The notes beneath the pieces are model-generated. The model did no database searches. It was not told the origin of the DNA and worked only from the letters and a program-made list of their open reading frames with translations. A stretch of DNA of 64,000 nt, taken from positions 21,670,251 to 21,734,250 of the forward strand of contig NC_135226.1 of NCBI RefSeq assembly GCF_052324685.1, written 5' to 3'. Positions 54,173 through 64,000 of the stretch are shown here, one piece after another. This DNA is from Brachyhypopomus gauderio (Eukaryota > Chordata > Actinopteri > Gymnotiformes > Hypopomidae). Numbering within the stretch: the first letter of the stretch is position 1; the number at the start of each line of letters is the position of its first letter. The position numbers were made by a program, and so were the translations under genes.

Positions 54173-56107
54173 AACACACACAATGTGAAGAAAAAACAGC
54201 AAGCAAGAAATGATTAAGTAAAAGTTATTTTATTTTTGCTAATTATGTTACTATTACAGTTTTTTTGCATTTGCTAAGACACAAAAAGTCATCCTTATAG
54301 CACAATTTCTGAAACAACTAACCCATGTAGCCTATCTATTGACCATGTGTTTCTTTTAGAAAACACTGCCACACAGTGGCCAGACCCAAATACAAGACGA
54401 GATGCACCCTAAATTTGTCTGCTATTGTACAGTATTTTTGTCCTTTTTGTTTCCATGTGTAGTAAATAAACCATCCCATTGTAACTATTTTACTTCATGG
54501 TGTTTATGAATGCATAAAAACCTCTGTATATGTAAACTATGGTATACTTTTGGAACAGACTATACACTGAACATTTAAAAAACACATGGTAGTAGTGTTT
54601 TCTATTTATCACATAAGTGTGTAGTCACATATAAGAAAGGCTAATCATCTGATATTTGTGTGTAGCGTTTAGATGCAAAAATATGGTTTTGGCAAGAGTT
54701 TTGGTTTTTAAGTGTGTTCTGGGAATTCTGAGTTGGCATTGTGTGCACGTAGTGTGCGATGGTCTGCCGCCCCCTACAGGATCAGTGACCACATTGCACC
54801 CTGTGCTGCTCATATAGACTCTGAGTCCCTTTGCTATTCCATGTGCTGTCGCAGTGGAAAAAATCTCCCTGTAACTAACCCCCTAGAGGAGATTTATTTT
54901 GGTCCCACACGTTAAAAGACAAATGTTTAATTTTGTTAATGTTATTTTGTTGTGTGAAGTTATCCCTTGTGTGATGAGACTTTTAATTTGGGTTTGGTGA
55001 CGAGTGTTCGCGACGGAGCGCGAGGCTCCTTGTCGAGACAGGTGATCGGAGCGAACTGCGGAGTGACAGAGTTAGCGTTATTAGCAATTGTGTAAAATAT
55101 ATTAAGGTTTGCGCTCCCATTTGTAGAGGCACAAGGTAAGAAATTGGTTAAGTTCGTGTTAGATTTGCTTGTTAAATTAATTACTTTGTGCAAAGGAGTA
55201 ATAGTTAGTGAGTTTTAATCGTCATAGCAACGAGCTAGCTATTAGCTAAGGAATAGCACTGATAACGGACACGTTTAACTACTCCAAATGATTTGCGCTA
55301 GAGGAAACATGCTTTGGTGAAACTTTGACATTTATTGTAGTTTTCTTTTGTTTTATACAGCTCTTATGGTGGTTTGTTAATCCACATTGTACTACAATAA
55401 AAAGGGATAAACCATCAGTCAATGGCTCACCTCGTGTACCAAATGGGAACGTTACACTCCCAGTCTTTGATTATTATACTGCAAGAGCTTTTGGGAAGCA
55501 CAACAATCTGTCAGAACAGTGTTTACCTTAGGAAGACTTTTCTCAAGCTGTAGATCTGTAGGGAGTCACTTGTCCAAAGCTGTAAACCTTGATTCTGAAT
55601 TTGAAATGCACTGACATTTTGTTATTTTTAATCTTTCTGTTCTTCATATTTTGATAGGACACGCAGGTATGGCTCATCAGACATTCATGATTGTTTACGT
55701 AATGATGACACTTCCAGGCTGCTCCCTGGTGACCCACCTGACGTCCGTCCTGCAGTAGTTGACCGCATACAGCAACACGCGTGTCTTTTTTCATGTGTTC
55801 ATCCTGAAAAACAGCTCACCTCTGCAATGAAACGTCTTCCTAATGAAGGAATATCTGCTGTCTAATTCATGTAGGTGTTTATTCTGATTATTATGAGCTT
55901 TAACTCAAACGTGTTTGTTGTAGATGTTACACTGAATCTAAAGTGGCATGCTATCGTGATGGTATGTCCGTCAGAACATAAAGGAAAATTAACAGGTTGC
56001 CATTGCCATCTTCTTTATTAGAAGCCACATGTCCACACAAGTAATTCAGGGTGGTATCAGTAGTCCAACTCACAAGTTAGTTCTGTTCAGATGATGCACA
56101 ATGTAAG
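54169..56107. other. Intergenic, no gene recognised
   Basis: Nothing coding or repetitive that I can name. A CpG-containing stretch at 55005-55080 is not backed by an exon. Confidence 0.4.
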
Positions 56108-56115
56108 CATTCCAA

Positions 56116-57311
56116 TAGAGCTGGGCGATTAATCGATATTATCTATTAATTCGAATTTACAGTTAAGGACGATGTGTTTTTAAGAAAATCGATTTTCTGA
56201 GATTTAATTTTCACCACCGACGCTGCACTGTGGGCTCCCGTAGTTCAGTGAGTTTAGCACCTCCCACCCATCCACCCTCAAAACACACACACACAAACAT
56301 GACGGCGGAACTTGTGTCCAAGAAAAGAGCAACTAGCTCCGTGATCTGGAGTTGGTTCGGTTTTGCGGCGTCAGATGTAGACCAAACAAGTCCTCGCTGT
56401 AAGGTGTTTGAAACCGATAGAGGGAGAGAGCGAAGAGTGCTATTCAGTTGCGCTGTCAATAAAGTTTCCCTCCGCGGGATATTTTGGATTAAGCAGTTTC
56501 TGCCTCGGTCACCGAACCCGCTTCAATGGATTATACTTTCGCGAGTGACCGTAGCGCGCGGCTCCGGGCACCTCGCGAGTGTGTAAAATGGAGACAAATT
56601 AAGTATTATATCGCGATCCATTATTAGTGTTGACTTGTAACTCCTGCGGTAGCCCAACTCAAAAGTAGACCAAAAAACCGCACCCCGCGACCCCATAATT
56701 TTTACCCGCGGCTGGATTTTCCAAACAAGCCCAATTTGGCGTGAAAACGCGAACCTGGCAACTATTGTAGTATAAAGTATAAACTGTGGTAGTATAAAGA
56801 AACAGTGGAAGGAACATTTACCTGACGAATTTTAATGTTACATTGTGTTTCAGGTTTGAAAAGTGCTGGAATTTAGGCTAAAGTGAGGGGAGCCCTGTTC
56901 TTAATCAGAATGTAGACAGCGTGACTGTCAGTACAACATGCAAGAATTGTTCAATTGTATTTGTTTTCCATTTTATTAAAGGGCACCAAATTATTTATAT
57001 CTATTTATTTTTTGAGGGTGTGTTTTATTTATTTATTTTAAGTTTGAGGTTGCATTGTGTCAATGCTTAAAGTATGTTGGAGAAAACCTTCTAAAAGTTA
57101 CTGAATGTTCTCACTTGTTTACAATTTGTTTCTGCTTGCACTTTAACCCCAAAGGGGAAATTTAAGTGAAAAATAAATTAAAACTTTTTTTTACCATTCC
57201 TTTATCATCTGTAGTTTTTTAGTAGAGGAAAATAAATCTATTAAAATCGAAAATCGGATTAAAAAAAAATTAATCGAAGATTTTTTTGGAGGGCCATATC
57301 GCCCAGCTCTA
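56116..57311. mobile_element. hAT element with BED-finger transposase 5' remnant
   Basis: Terminal inverted repeats TAGAGCTGGGCGAT and ATCGCCCAGCTCTA are perfect over 14 bp. The element is flanked by a perfect 8-bp duplication, CATTCCAA, at 56108-56115 and 57312-57319. At 56299-56405 the plus strand encodes MTAELVSKKRATSSVIWSWF with ASDVDQTSPRCKVF, the start of a ZBED-type (BED zinc finger) hAT transposase in which the second Cys of the CxxC is lost. The rest is replaced by other repeats: the GTTGCCAGG family (56640-56765) and a segment shared with the element at 7319-8036 (56765-56880). Confidence 0.88.
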
Positions 57312-57319
57312 CATTCCAA

Positions 57320-59801
57320 TGGTCTATGCACTATAAATACAAGGCATTTGATGGTGGACGAAGGAAATAACAAAGGATGGGTTTCTATAATAACGCATCC
57401 GGAATGAGAACAAACCTCCTGCCTTCTAACATGTTTGGTGTGCATAATAAAATGGCCTACTCTAGTATTTTATACTCCAAGTCCCACCCCTTTCCTGGAG
57501 CAAGACCTTCTGGGGTTTGGAGCAAAGACTTCTGGGATTCTGAGTTCCATTGGTCCTCTTCTGGAGTTTTTACGTCATTCATGCATGTTTGGGTCATTGA
57601 TATCATTTTTGAAAGGCAGAGACTTTTATGTTTCTGGGTTGTTTACAAACATGAATCTGTGTCCATTTTACGTCGTCCCCCCCCCCCCCCCCCCCCCCCC
57701 AACAACTTTCGTTCGCTCAACAAAATACACTCGCCACCGGCTCCAGGTTAAAATCTCACTCCAAGCGAACGTCAAAAGTTGGCAACCCTGCGAAACTTGA
57801 AGAGGAAACCTCAGTGAAAGTAGTCATACTACAAAATGAACCAATCACACACCAGGAGCTTTGAGCTGTAATCGCAGGTCCGTGCCAGTGGGGGTGTGGC
57901 CAGGTATCATCTGTGGGGCGGAGCCCAAGTGAACAAGCAGGTAAGTGAACAGTACGACTACACCTGTGAGTGGTTAACGGCCTACTGACATGGCAGCTTC
58001 TCACCCAACACGGCGTGTTTGTGACACACAGACATCGAGTTTGGTGCAAGATATTAATGTAAAAAAGTCTTTACAACCCCTAGGACACTACCATATATGG
58101 TGTTCCAGTGTCTGTAATGGAGGTCAATGGAGAGCCTGTGTTCTGGCTGCAGGTAGCTTGACACCTGTTTTTCTGTACAAATAAAATGAGAATCTTGTTT
58201 TGGAATGTTACTTAAATAATTATAGAGGTACAATGTTTTCACTAAAACATTGAAGCTGAGGGTGAGCTATTTCAGTGACAGATTGTTGATGTTTTATATG
58301 TATTATATATTGAAGTGATGGACAAATTTGTTTCTGAGATGACGTTAGGCTAGTCTTTCCCTCTCACTGACCCCTGAAATTTATTTCAAGTTTTTTTCTT
58401 GCTAATGGATGCAATTGTAGATTCCCTCAGGTAGGAGTTATCACACAGCACAGCTGGACGGGTCATTTGTGGTCATTAAATCTTTTGCTCGGTGTTGTGC
58501 ATGTGGAGGACATTCTGGGCTATTTCCCAAATGCGTCGTGGTGTTAAAATCATCTTAGATGATACTAAATGTATTTGGTGTGTTTACAAAGCTTTAGGGA
58601 AACCAGTTCCTCACAGCCGTTCTGACACTTCTAAACATTTAATCCTGTGCTATAGGTCAATGACCTAAATGGGATATATGAAGAATACTTGTGAAAACCA
58701 TCACTGGTTCTCAGGATCAGAACTGACTGCAGTAAGAATGACCATGGCACATGAAACCTTTTGCTTTGTACCTTTTCAAACCAGAAGTTTGACTAATTTA
58801 AGACCCTTCTTGTGTCTAAGGGGCAGTCCTGACATACAACACCCATTACATTTTTAATGGGGGGGGGGGGGGGGGGCATCTTCAGATATTTCCATTTCGT
58901 TTGATGTGATTTCCTTGTTTCTCATGCTGTCCTGTTGACATGTTGGTGGTTGCCTTGGTGACCTTGTAGGTACTATTATAGTAGTACCGTTGGACCGTTA
59001 TCATGGTGGGGGGGCTTCCCGGCCTACATGGTCCTAGCACTCATGTTGTCGGGGGCAAATTGGTCCTAGGTGATCCATTAATACCCCCATGGAACAAGAC
59101 TGCTGGACCCAGTTTCCCTGACCCGAATCATGGTTACCGGGGCCTTGTTCTAGAACCAGGCCTGGGGGCGGAGTCTCTGGAGCCAGGCCTGGGGGAGGAG
59201 TTTCAGTGAGCTCTTGTGTCCAAACATTCAAGGTTTTTCTCTGACCCTCCAAGCTTTTCCAGTGTATTTAAATGTACTTTTACTTAATTTAAGAATTTAT
59301 TTTTACTGTCAACAGATCTTGTGCAAAGTAAGCATGGGGGCATTAAAGTGGTACAAACCACTCTGTTCTGACATGTTCACACATGACCGATTACCCAAGT
59401 CACCAGAATCATTTGGTGCATTTCACCATTTTGTAAGACGGCTGTTCCATTAACCCAGACCTCAATATTCCTGCTTCATCTGACAAACATATTCGGTGAA
59501 CGCACATGGAATTTACAAAACGTTAGAGGTTCAACAGTGATGTTTCTCAATAGGAGTGAGATCAATACAGGCATGTGGCATGTGGTATGTTGTATGTAGA
59601 GTACCAGTGGATTCAGTACAACTTTAGCTTATAACAACTAAAAGATTAAAGATCTCCATCCAGGAGTAAGAATCTTCTGACGTTAAGCCACTGAATTTAC
59701 AGTGACCTAATACTGGGTAGTACTGACCTTGTCACCACAAGGTGGTGCTAAATATTAGCATTTCCCTGTTACAGTGGATACGAACGACATAAAACAGCAT
59801 C
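57320..59801. other. Intergenic with homopolymers and a GGCAACCCTG repeat fragment
   Basis: A poly-C run at 57678-57700 lies in a fragment (57665-57790) ending AGTTGGCAACCCTG. It matches, in reverse, the nested element at 60284-60455. A poly-G run occurs at 58859-58877. A GGCCTGGGGG-type duplication lies at 59158-59200. No gene recognised. Confidence 0.5.
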
Positions 59802-59956
59802 AGTTAGACCAGTGGTTCTCAAACTGTGGTACGCGTACCACTGGTGGTACGCAGAGCACCCCGCGGTGGTACGCCAGATGAACTCGGAAAATAAAAGATG
59901 CTTTGAGGTTTTTTTTTTTTTTTTACACAACACATTTTTTTTATTAAAACAGAATT

Positions 59957-60283
59957 ATGACAAGTCCTGAAATTCAGAAACTAAAAGGGATTACTCGTAT
60001 TATGTGCGGAGAAAATGTCGCTAAACAGTTCGACCTGGTGCATCTTTCAAACGACACGGTCACTCGCAGAATTGATGAAATGGTGGACAACGTCAGACAA
60101 ACATTGACCGAGAGAATTAAAATGAGTAAATGCTTCTCACTGCAGTTAGATGAATCCATAGATGTCGCAGATTTAGCCAACTTGCTCGTTTACGTGCGAT
60201 ATGAGTATGAGGGCATGTCGCACGAAGACTTTTTGTGCTGTAAACCAACCACTACCAACACGAACTACAGGAGAACTACATTA
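59957..60283 (+). pseudogene. hAT (ZBED5-like) transposase fragment
   Basis: Encodes HLSNDTVTRRIDEMVDNVRQ, then KMSKCFSLQLDESIDVADLA and NLLVYVRYEYEG, ending near LCCKPTTTN. LSNDTV.RRI and the LDES.DV block with its catalytic Asp are the RNase-H-like core start of Charlie/ZBED5-type transposases. The C-terminal half, including the rest of the catalytic triad and the dimerisation domain, is gone, and the nested element at 60284 interrupts the frame. Confidence 0.85.
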
Positions 60284-60455
60284 CAGGGTTGCCAACTTTT
60301 GACGTTCGCTTGGAGTGAGATTTTAACCTGGAGCCGGTGGCGAGTGTATTTTGTTGAGCGGGGGGGGGCGAACGTAAAATGGACACAGATTCAGTGTTAT
60401 ATCGCCGGTGGATGGCGTGTGTCTCACGCTCAATGCGTGAGAGTTGGCAACCCTG
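60284..60455. mobile_element. 172-bp nested element with CAGGGTTGCCAA termini
   Basis: CAGGGTTGCCAACTTTT at the left and GAGTTGGCAACCCTG at the right are inverted, and ACATTA is repeated directly at 60278-60283 and 60456-60461. A second CAGGGTTGCCAAA end begins at 60482, so two related units sit side by side inside the Charlie copy. Confidence 0.75.
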
Positions 60456-60716
60456 ACATTATAACATATGTGTGTAATGAGCAGGGTTGCCAAATGCGTG
60501 AGACACACGCATTTGACCGTCTTCACACGCCACACATCCGATTTCTCACGTCGACAAAAAAAAATCTAGTTTATTTACCTCTGATCCACATCTATGATTC
60601 AATGAGTTACTAGTTCGCTCTGGCGCCAACCATCGTGATATAATACTTAATTCGTGTCCATTTTACATCCTCCCGGGTCAACAACTTAAACTTGCCAAAC
60701 AGCTTTTTCTTTTTTT

Positions 60717-60749
<33 letters not shown>

Positions 60750-61010
60750 AGTAGGTGGTACGTAGAGGTTTTTCGTTTGACAGTTGGTGGTACTTTGTCT
60801 AAAAAGTTTGAGAACCACTGAGTTAGACTATTGGATGTTTGTTTATCAGCAGCCATTTTAGGAGTTGTGATACATTTTTGTAATGTGAATTTTTTAAATG
60901 TTAATTTAGACTTTTAAACGATAACTTTAAATGTAAGTGACAACCGCTGGAAGGTGATGAAGGCCCATTCAAAGAATGATGACAACTCATCACAAAATAT
61001 GATGGGTAAA

Positions 61011-61016
61011 TTTATT
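61011..61016 (-). terminator. Candidate polyadenylation signal of the synaptotagmin-like gene
   Basis: AATAAA on the minus strand about 175 bp after the stop codon at 61190. Confidence 0.45.
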
Positions 61017-61189
61017 CAAATGTACTTGGTGTGCAGTGAATACAATACTAATACATTTAATTCTAAACATTAAAGTGTTTTTAATAATGAACAAGAATGA
61101 ACTACATATTTGGCTTATTACATGTCGCTGTAATTAGAACCTCAGAGTAACATCATTAGACCACAGACCGGGGTCTAACTCCCATGGTT

Positions 61190-63944
61190 TTATTTTCCTG
61201 TAATGTTTGCTCTGGTCACCACTCTCAAAGGCAGCGTGTCCCCGACCCATTCACCTGGACAGTCCATCATTCTGGCCCATAATGCCACTTCCTCAGCAGT
61301 AGAGTCCAGCCAGTTCACACTCACCCCGTAGCTTATGCCTGGTGGAACAATAACTAGTTTAATCTTTAAACATTAAATGCTACACTACTGCAACAGTAGA
61401 CATTACTACGACTACCTAGAATAATTTTGTGTACAAAGTGCAACGAAAAGATCTTTACGTTTTGAACGATGGACCATGACAAAAATAAAATCACTGAATC
61501 GTAGTCAGTGTAAATGAATGAATGGAACAGGAATGAGGCAGAAGATTTGATTACTGTTCTAAGAATTACCATTAAATTAATCACTAGCTCAATTTGGTGG
61601 TAGTTTAAGTATAAAACCACACTCCAATGAAACACTATTTAATTAATATAAGCTATAGCTTCTGACATTAAAAAAACTGACAAAAGGTAAGAAACTTATT
61701 TCATCACTTCTGTTATGTCTGACCGTCATGTGTCGGCACATACCGACTCATAAATGTCCCATTTTCTGAAACTTTCGAACATCCATCATTCCTAAATGCA
61801 ATAAGTCTTGGAAGGATGTACTGATGCCAGAAATCTTTTAGTTATAACCCACTCCACTCTACCTGTTCCCAGACTCAGCCGTATTCCTCCAATGAGGCGG
61901 CTGGCCAGCCGGTCCTGGTGCCACACGGTTAACTCCACACAGGCCTCCTTCAGGTCCTCTTGCCTGAAGCCGTCGTACACCATGGTGTGGTTAAAGACGG
62001 GGTGGGTCGTCCTCTTCAGCACCCGCGTCTTCTGTCGCCCCTTCTTACTGGTGTCTGGCAGCACAACGCTGGGGGGGGTAAGTGTGTAAACCTGAGTGGG
62101 CCACGAGGGGCCGGTGCCCTCAACATTTCTGAGGTGACAGGTGAGAACGTAGCATGCCACACGCCAAATCAATAACCATATCTCCCAGTACATCTCCCAG
62201 TACCCATCGTATCTCCCAGTACCCGTGGACCCAGCTCGCGTTTCTCACTCTCATACCTTACTGTACAAGTTTTATGTAGGCTTCAACATAGTTACTAAAT
62301 AATTTAAAGTATTGTACATTAAGGTTAACAAATCAATACTAAGCGTATAAACATGTCTAAGATATTATAAGATATTAATTTAGGATGGACAGCTGCTACA
62401 ATGTCACAATACTACAGTCAGTGTGTACAGTGTTTATGTAAGTCCGGGTGGTTAAGATTTAAGCTGTCAGATGGATAATATAAACCATGATGGTTTGTGA
62501 TGGTTCTGTAGACATTACCATTTCACGTATGGATCTGTGGCTGCACCTTTGACCTGAGGAAGGTTCTTGCATTCTTTGATCCACACATGGACTTCACTGG
62601 AGTTCGGGACAGCACTTACTGGATCAGAAAGAAAAGAACCACACGTGAAGCACAAACATCTGAACGTGTCTTCAGTTCTGCTTGGTCTCTCTGGTCTTCT
62701 GTTTATCTCCAGCGGGGCTTCTGTGTTTAACTGGCATTTTAAAAGCTGGATTGAATAGCAGGAATCAATACTGTTAATAACATGAGAAAGAGATTCGCTG
62801 TTGGATACACGGACTCTCACCGCGAGAAACCTGCGGCAGGAAGCGTACAGCTAGCCTCATATCGCCTCTGTTCTCCTCTGGCTGGAGACCACCCGGGATC
62901 TGAGAGGGGAGGTGCTGAAGGCAAACAAACAAACAAACAAACAAATGCTTCAGACGCAGGACCTTGAAAACATGGCACTGGTCCAGGCAGCATCTCAAAT
63001 GAATATGCAGGCAAATGATGACTGTACTTAGAGCCCAATAATACCCGGGCCTGGAGGACCATGGAGTTAATGTTGGTGTTTCCGAAGTCCCATGTGGAGA
63101 AGTCGACCTCTGTCTCTCCCAGGAAGCAGTTTCGGCCAAACGTATCATTATGCCAAACGGAGAGGTTCAGGACCTGGGTTCGTAAGTACTCAATTTGAGC
63201 TCTATACTGTAAGAAGAAAAGACGTTATTTTATAAATATATTTATAGATCAGCCTCCTTCTCTTCCCAAAAACCATGACAGAAAGGTTCTTTGCCACTAT
63301 GTAATTCCTTTACCCTGAGAATCTCCTTGTATGTAGGGTTTAAGGTCTTTTTTTCACTGAGGTTTTTCTTTTTCCCAGATTGGCAGAGTCAGGTACTAGG
63401 TAACTCTTAACATACCTACAACAAAACAACAAAGAAAATCAACATGTAAACATCTAATTTTCCGAAACCTCTCTTGTTCACTCAAATGATGAAGCTAAAT
63501 AGCAGAGGAGGTTTTCTGGTCACCCACGGGTCAGTCCGATTCCTTCTGAGATCTACAGCGGCCAAGTTCTGGCACTGATCGACGAAGATGTGTAGCTCCT
63601 TCAACTTCTCTATATAGATGATGGAGAACTGGATGGACCCTTGAACTTCAACACCTGTGAAGTCTGTGCTGTAGACACTCATAACACTCCCGCTAACCTG
63701 TGGGTTTCAACACACGTACATGTTACCAGCGCAGCACGAGACGTGGATCAGCCCTCCTGGGAGAGTCAGGACAGGCGGTATAAACTCGGCTCACGCTGAA
63801 GGTGCGTCGTGAAGATAAAAGACGCTGACATACCGAGGACAGAGAGGTCATTCCTGAGGTCCTGCTGGAGGAGGGACCGTTCCTCCAGTGTGTGCTGCTG
63901 AGGGAACCAGACCCTGAAGAGCAGTCACTGACCCCCCCATCCGT
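61190..63944 (-). CDS. sytl2: Synaptotagmin-like protein (SYTL2-like), 3' exons with both C2 domains
   Basis: Slp-family proteins tether Rab27 vesicles to membranes through an N-terminal Slp homology domain (off-window) and tandem C2 domains. Minus-strand exons: 63944-63834, 63697-63528 ([17 protein letters not shown]2A start), 63415-63314, 63206-63045 (C2A with [19 protein letters not shown]), 62914-62821 (linker, [11 protein letters not shown]), 62618-62519 (C2B start, [16 protein letters not shown]), 62068-61863 ([14 protein letters not shown] and [14 protein letters not shown]), 61338-61190 ([20 protein letters not shown] to TAA). About 364 residues are visible. Human SYTL2, as I recall it, matches most closely in ELHIFV.QC..LAA.D and [27 protein letters not shown]1 is the alternative. 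Exon 63415-63314 carries a 7-A run where frame continuity needs 8, so the reference frame breaks inside C2A. Introns hold no named repeat apart from (CAAA)n at 62919-62944. Confidence 0.82.
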
Positions 63945-64000
63945 CTGGAAAACAAGGAGTGGGGTTTGCATGTCGATCAATATATATGTGTCAATCAATG

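Larger units (their letters stand above)
59810..60820 (+). mobile_element. Charlie-like hAT copy with nested insertions
   Basis: The left terminus CAGTGGTTCTCAAACTGTGG and the right terminus, reversed CAGTGGTTCTCAAACTTTTT, are the hallmark of hAT-Charlie elements. They are flanked by a perfect 8-bp duplication, AGTTAGAC, at 59802-59809 and 60821-60828. The interior holds a transposase fragment (59957-60283), at least one nested element, and a 30-bp poly-G run at 60719-60749. Confidence 0.92.

Noticed and set aside
57377..57800. Proline-run reading frames near 57.4-57.8 kb
   Set aside because: The proline stretch is a poly-C homopolymer inside a transposon fragment; no start context, splice sites or homology.
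59957..60613. 218-residue frame as a domesticated ZBED-type host gene
   Set aside because: It lies inside a Charlie-like element with intact termini and target duplication, and its second half is nested repeat sequence.

Overview
The window is nuclear DNA of a ray-finned fish (teleost). It shows genes split by GT-AG introns, vertebrate-specific families (ROBO3, HSPA8, a TNF receptor, a synaptotagmin-like protein), dense CA/GT microsatellites and typical teleost repeats: hAT-type elements with 8-bp target duplications, an RTE-type retrotransposon, a Ty1/copia-like fragment and a tRNA-derived SINE. ROBO3 and HSPA8 are also linked on human 11q24, so the order looks like conserved synteny. I cannot name the species.

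Layout. (1) 2908-20513, plus strand: the 3' two thirds of robo3. The first visible exon is in Ig4, and 20 exons plus one tentative exon run through Ig5, three FN3 domains, the transmembrane helix and the cytoplasmic tail to the stop; the first three Ig domains lie upstream of the window. Its introns are full of minisatellites, a palindrome and at least two DNA-transposon copies. (2) 20514-38475: gene-poor, with several transposons. The most striking is a 6.3-kb element (30107-36439) with long terminal inverted repeats, subterminal 32-bp tandem repeats, and remnants of exons for a Ulp1/C48-like protease and a PHD-like finger; an RTE retrotransposon sits inside it. (3) 38823-41850, minus strand: complete hspa8 coding region, 8 coding exons and 647 residues, with a CpG-rich promoter near 42.7-42.9 kb, a GC-AG last intron and a possible box C/D snoRNA. 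(4) 43205-46825: an RTE 3' fragment split by a 3.3-kb hAT-like element that carries thirteen 44-bp tandem repeats. (5) 47735-51239, plus strand: a TNF-receptor gene most like TNFRSF14/HVEM. (6) 51.3-60.8 kb: transposon graveyard (hAT MITEs, copia-like pol fragment, BED-finger hAT copy, Charlie-like hAT copy with nested insertions). (7) 61190-63944, minus strand: the 3' exons of a synaptotagmin-like (SYTL2-like) gene covering both C2 domains, continuing beyond the window end, with an apparent one-base frameshift in an A run.

The genes are independent loci, not a pathway: an axon-guidance receptor, a constitutive cytosolic chaperone, an immune co-signalling receptor and a Rab27-effector-type vesicle protein. 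Exon boundaries were placed by hand from splice consensus, reading-frame continuity and recalled family sequences. Frame continuity is exact for robo3 (including the tentative exon), hspa8 and the TNF receptor.
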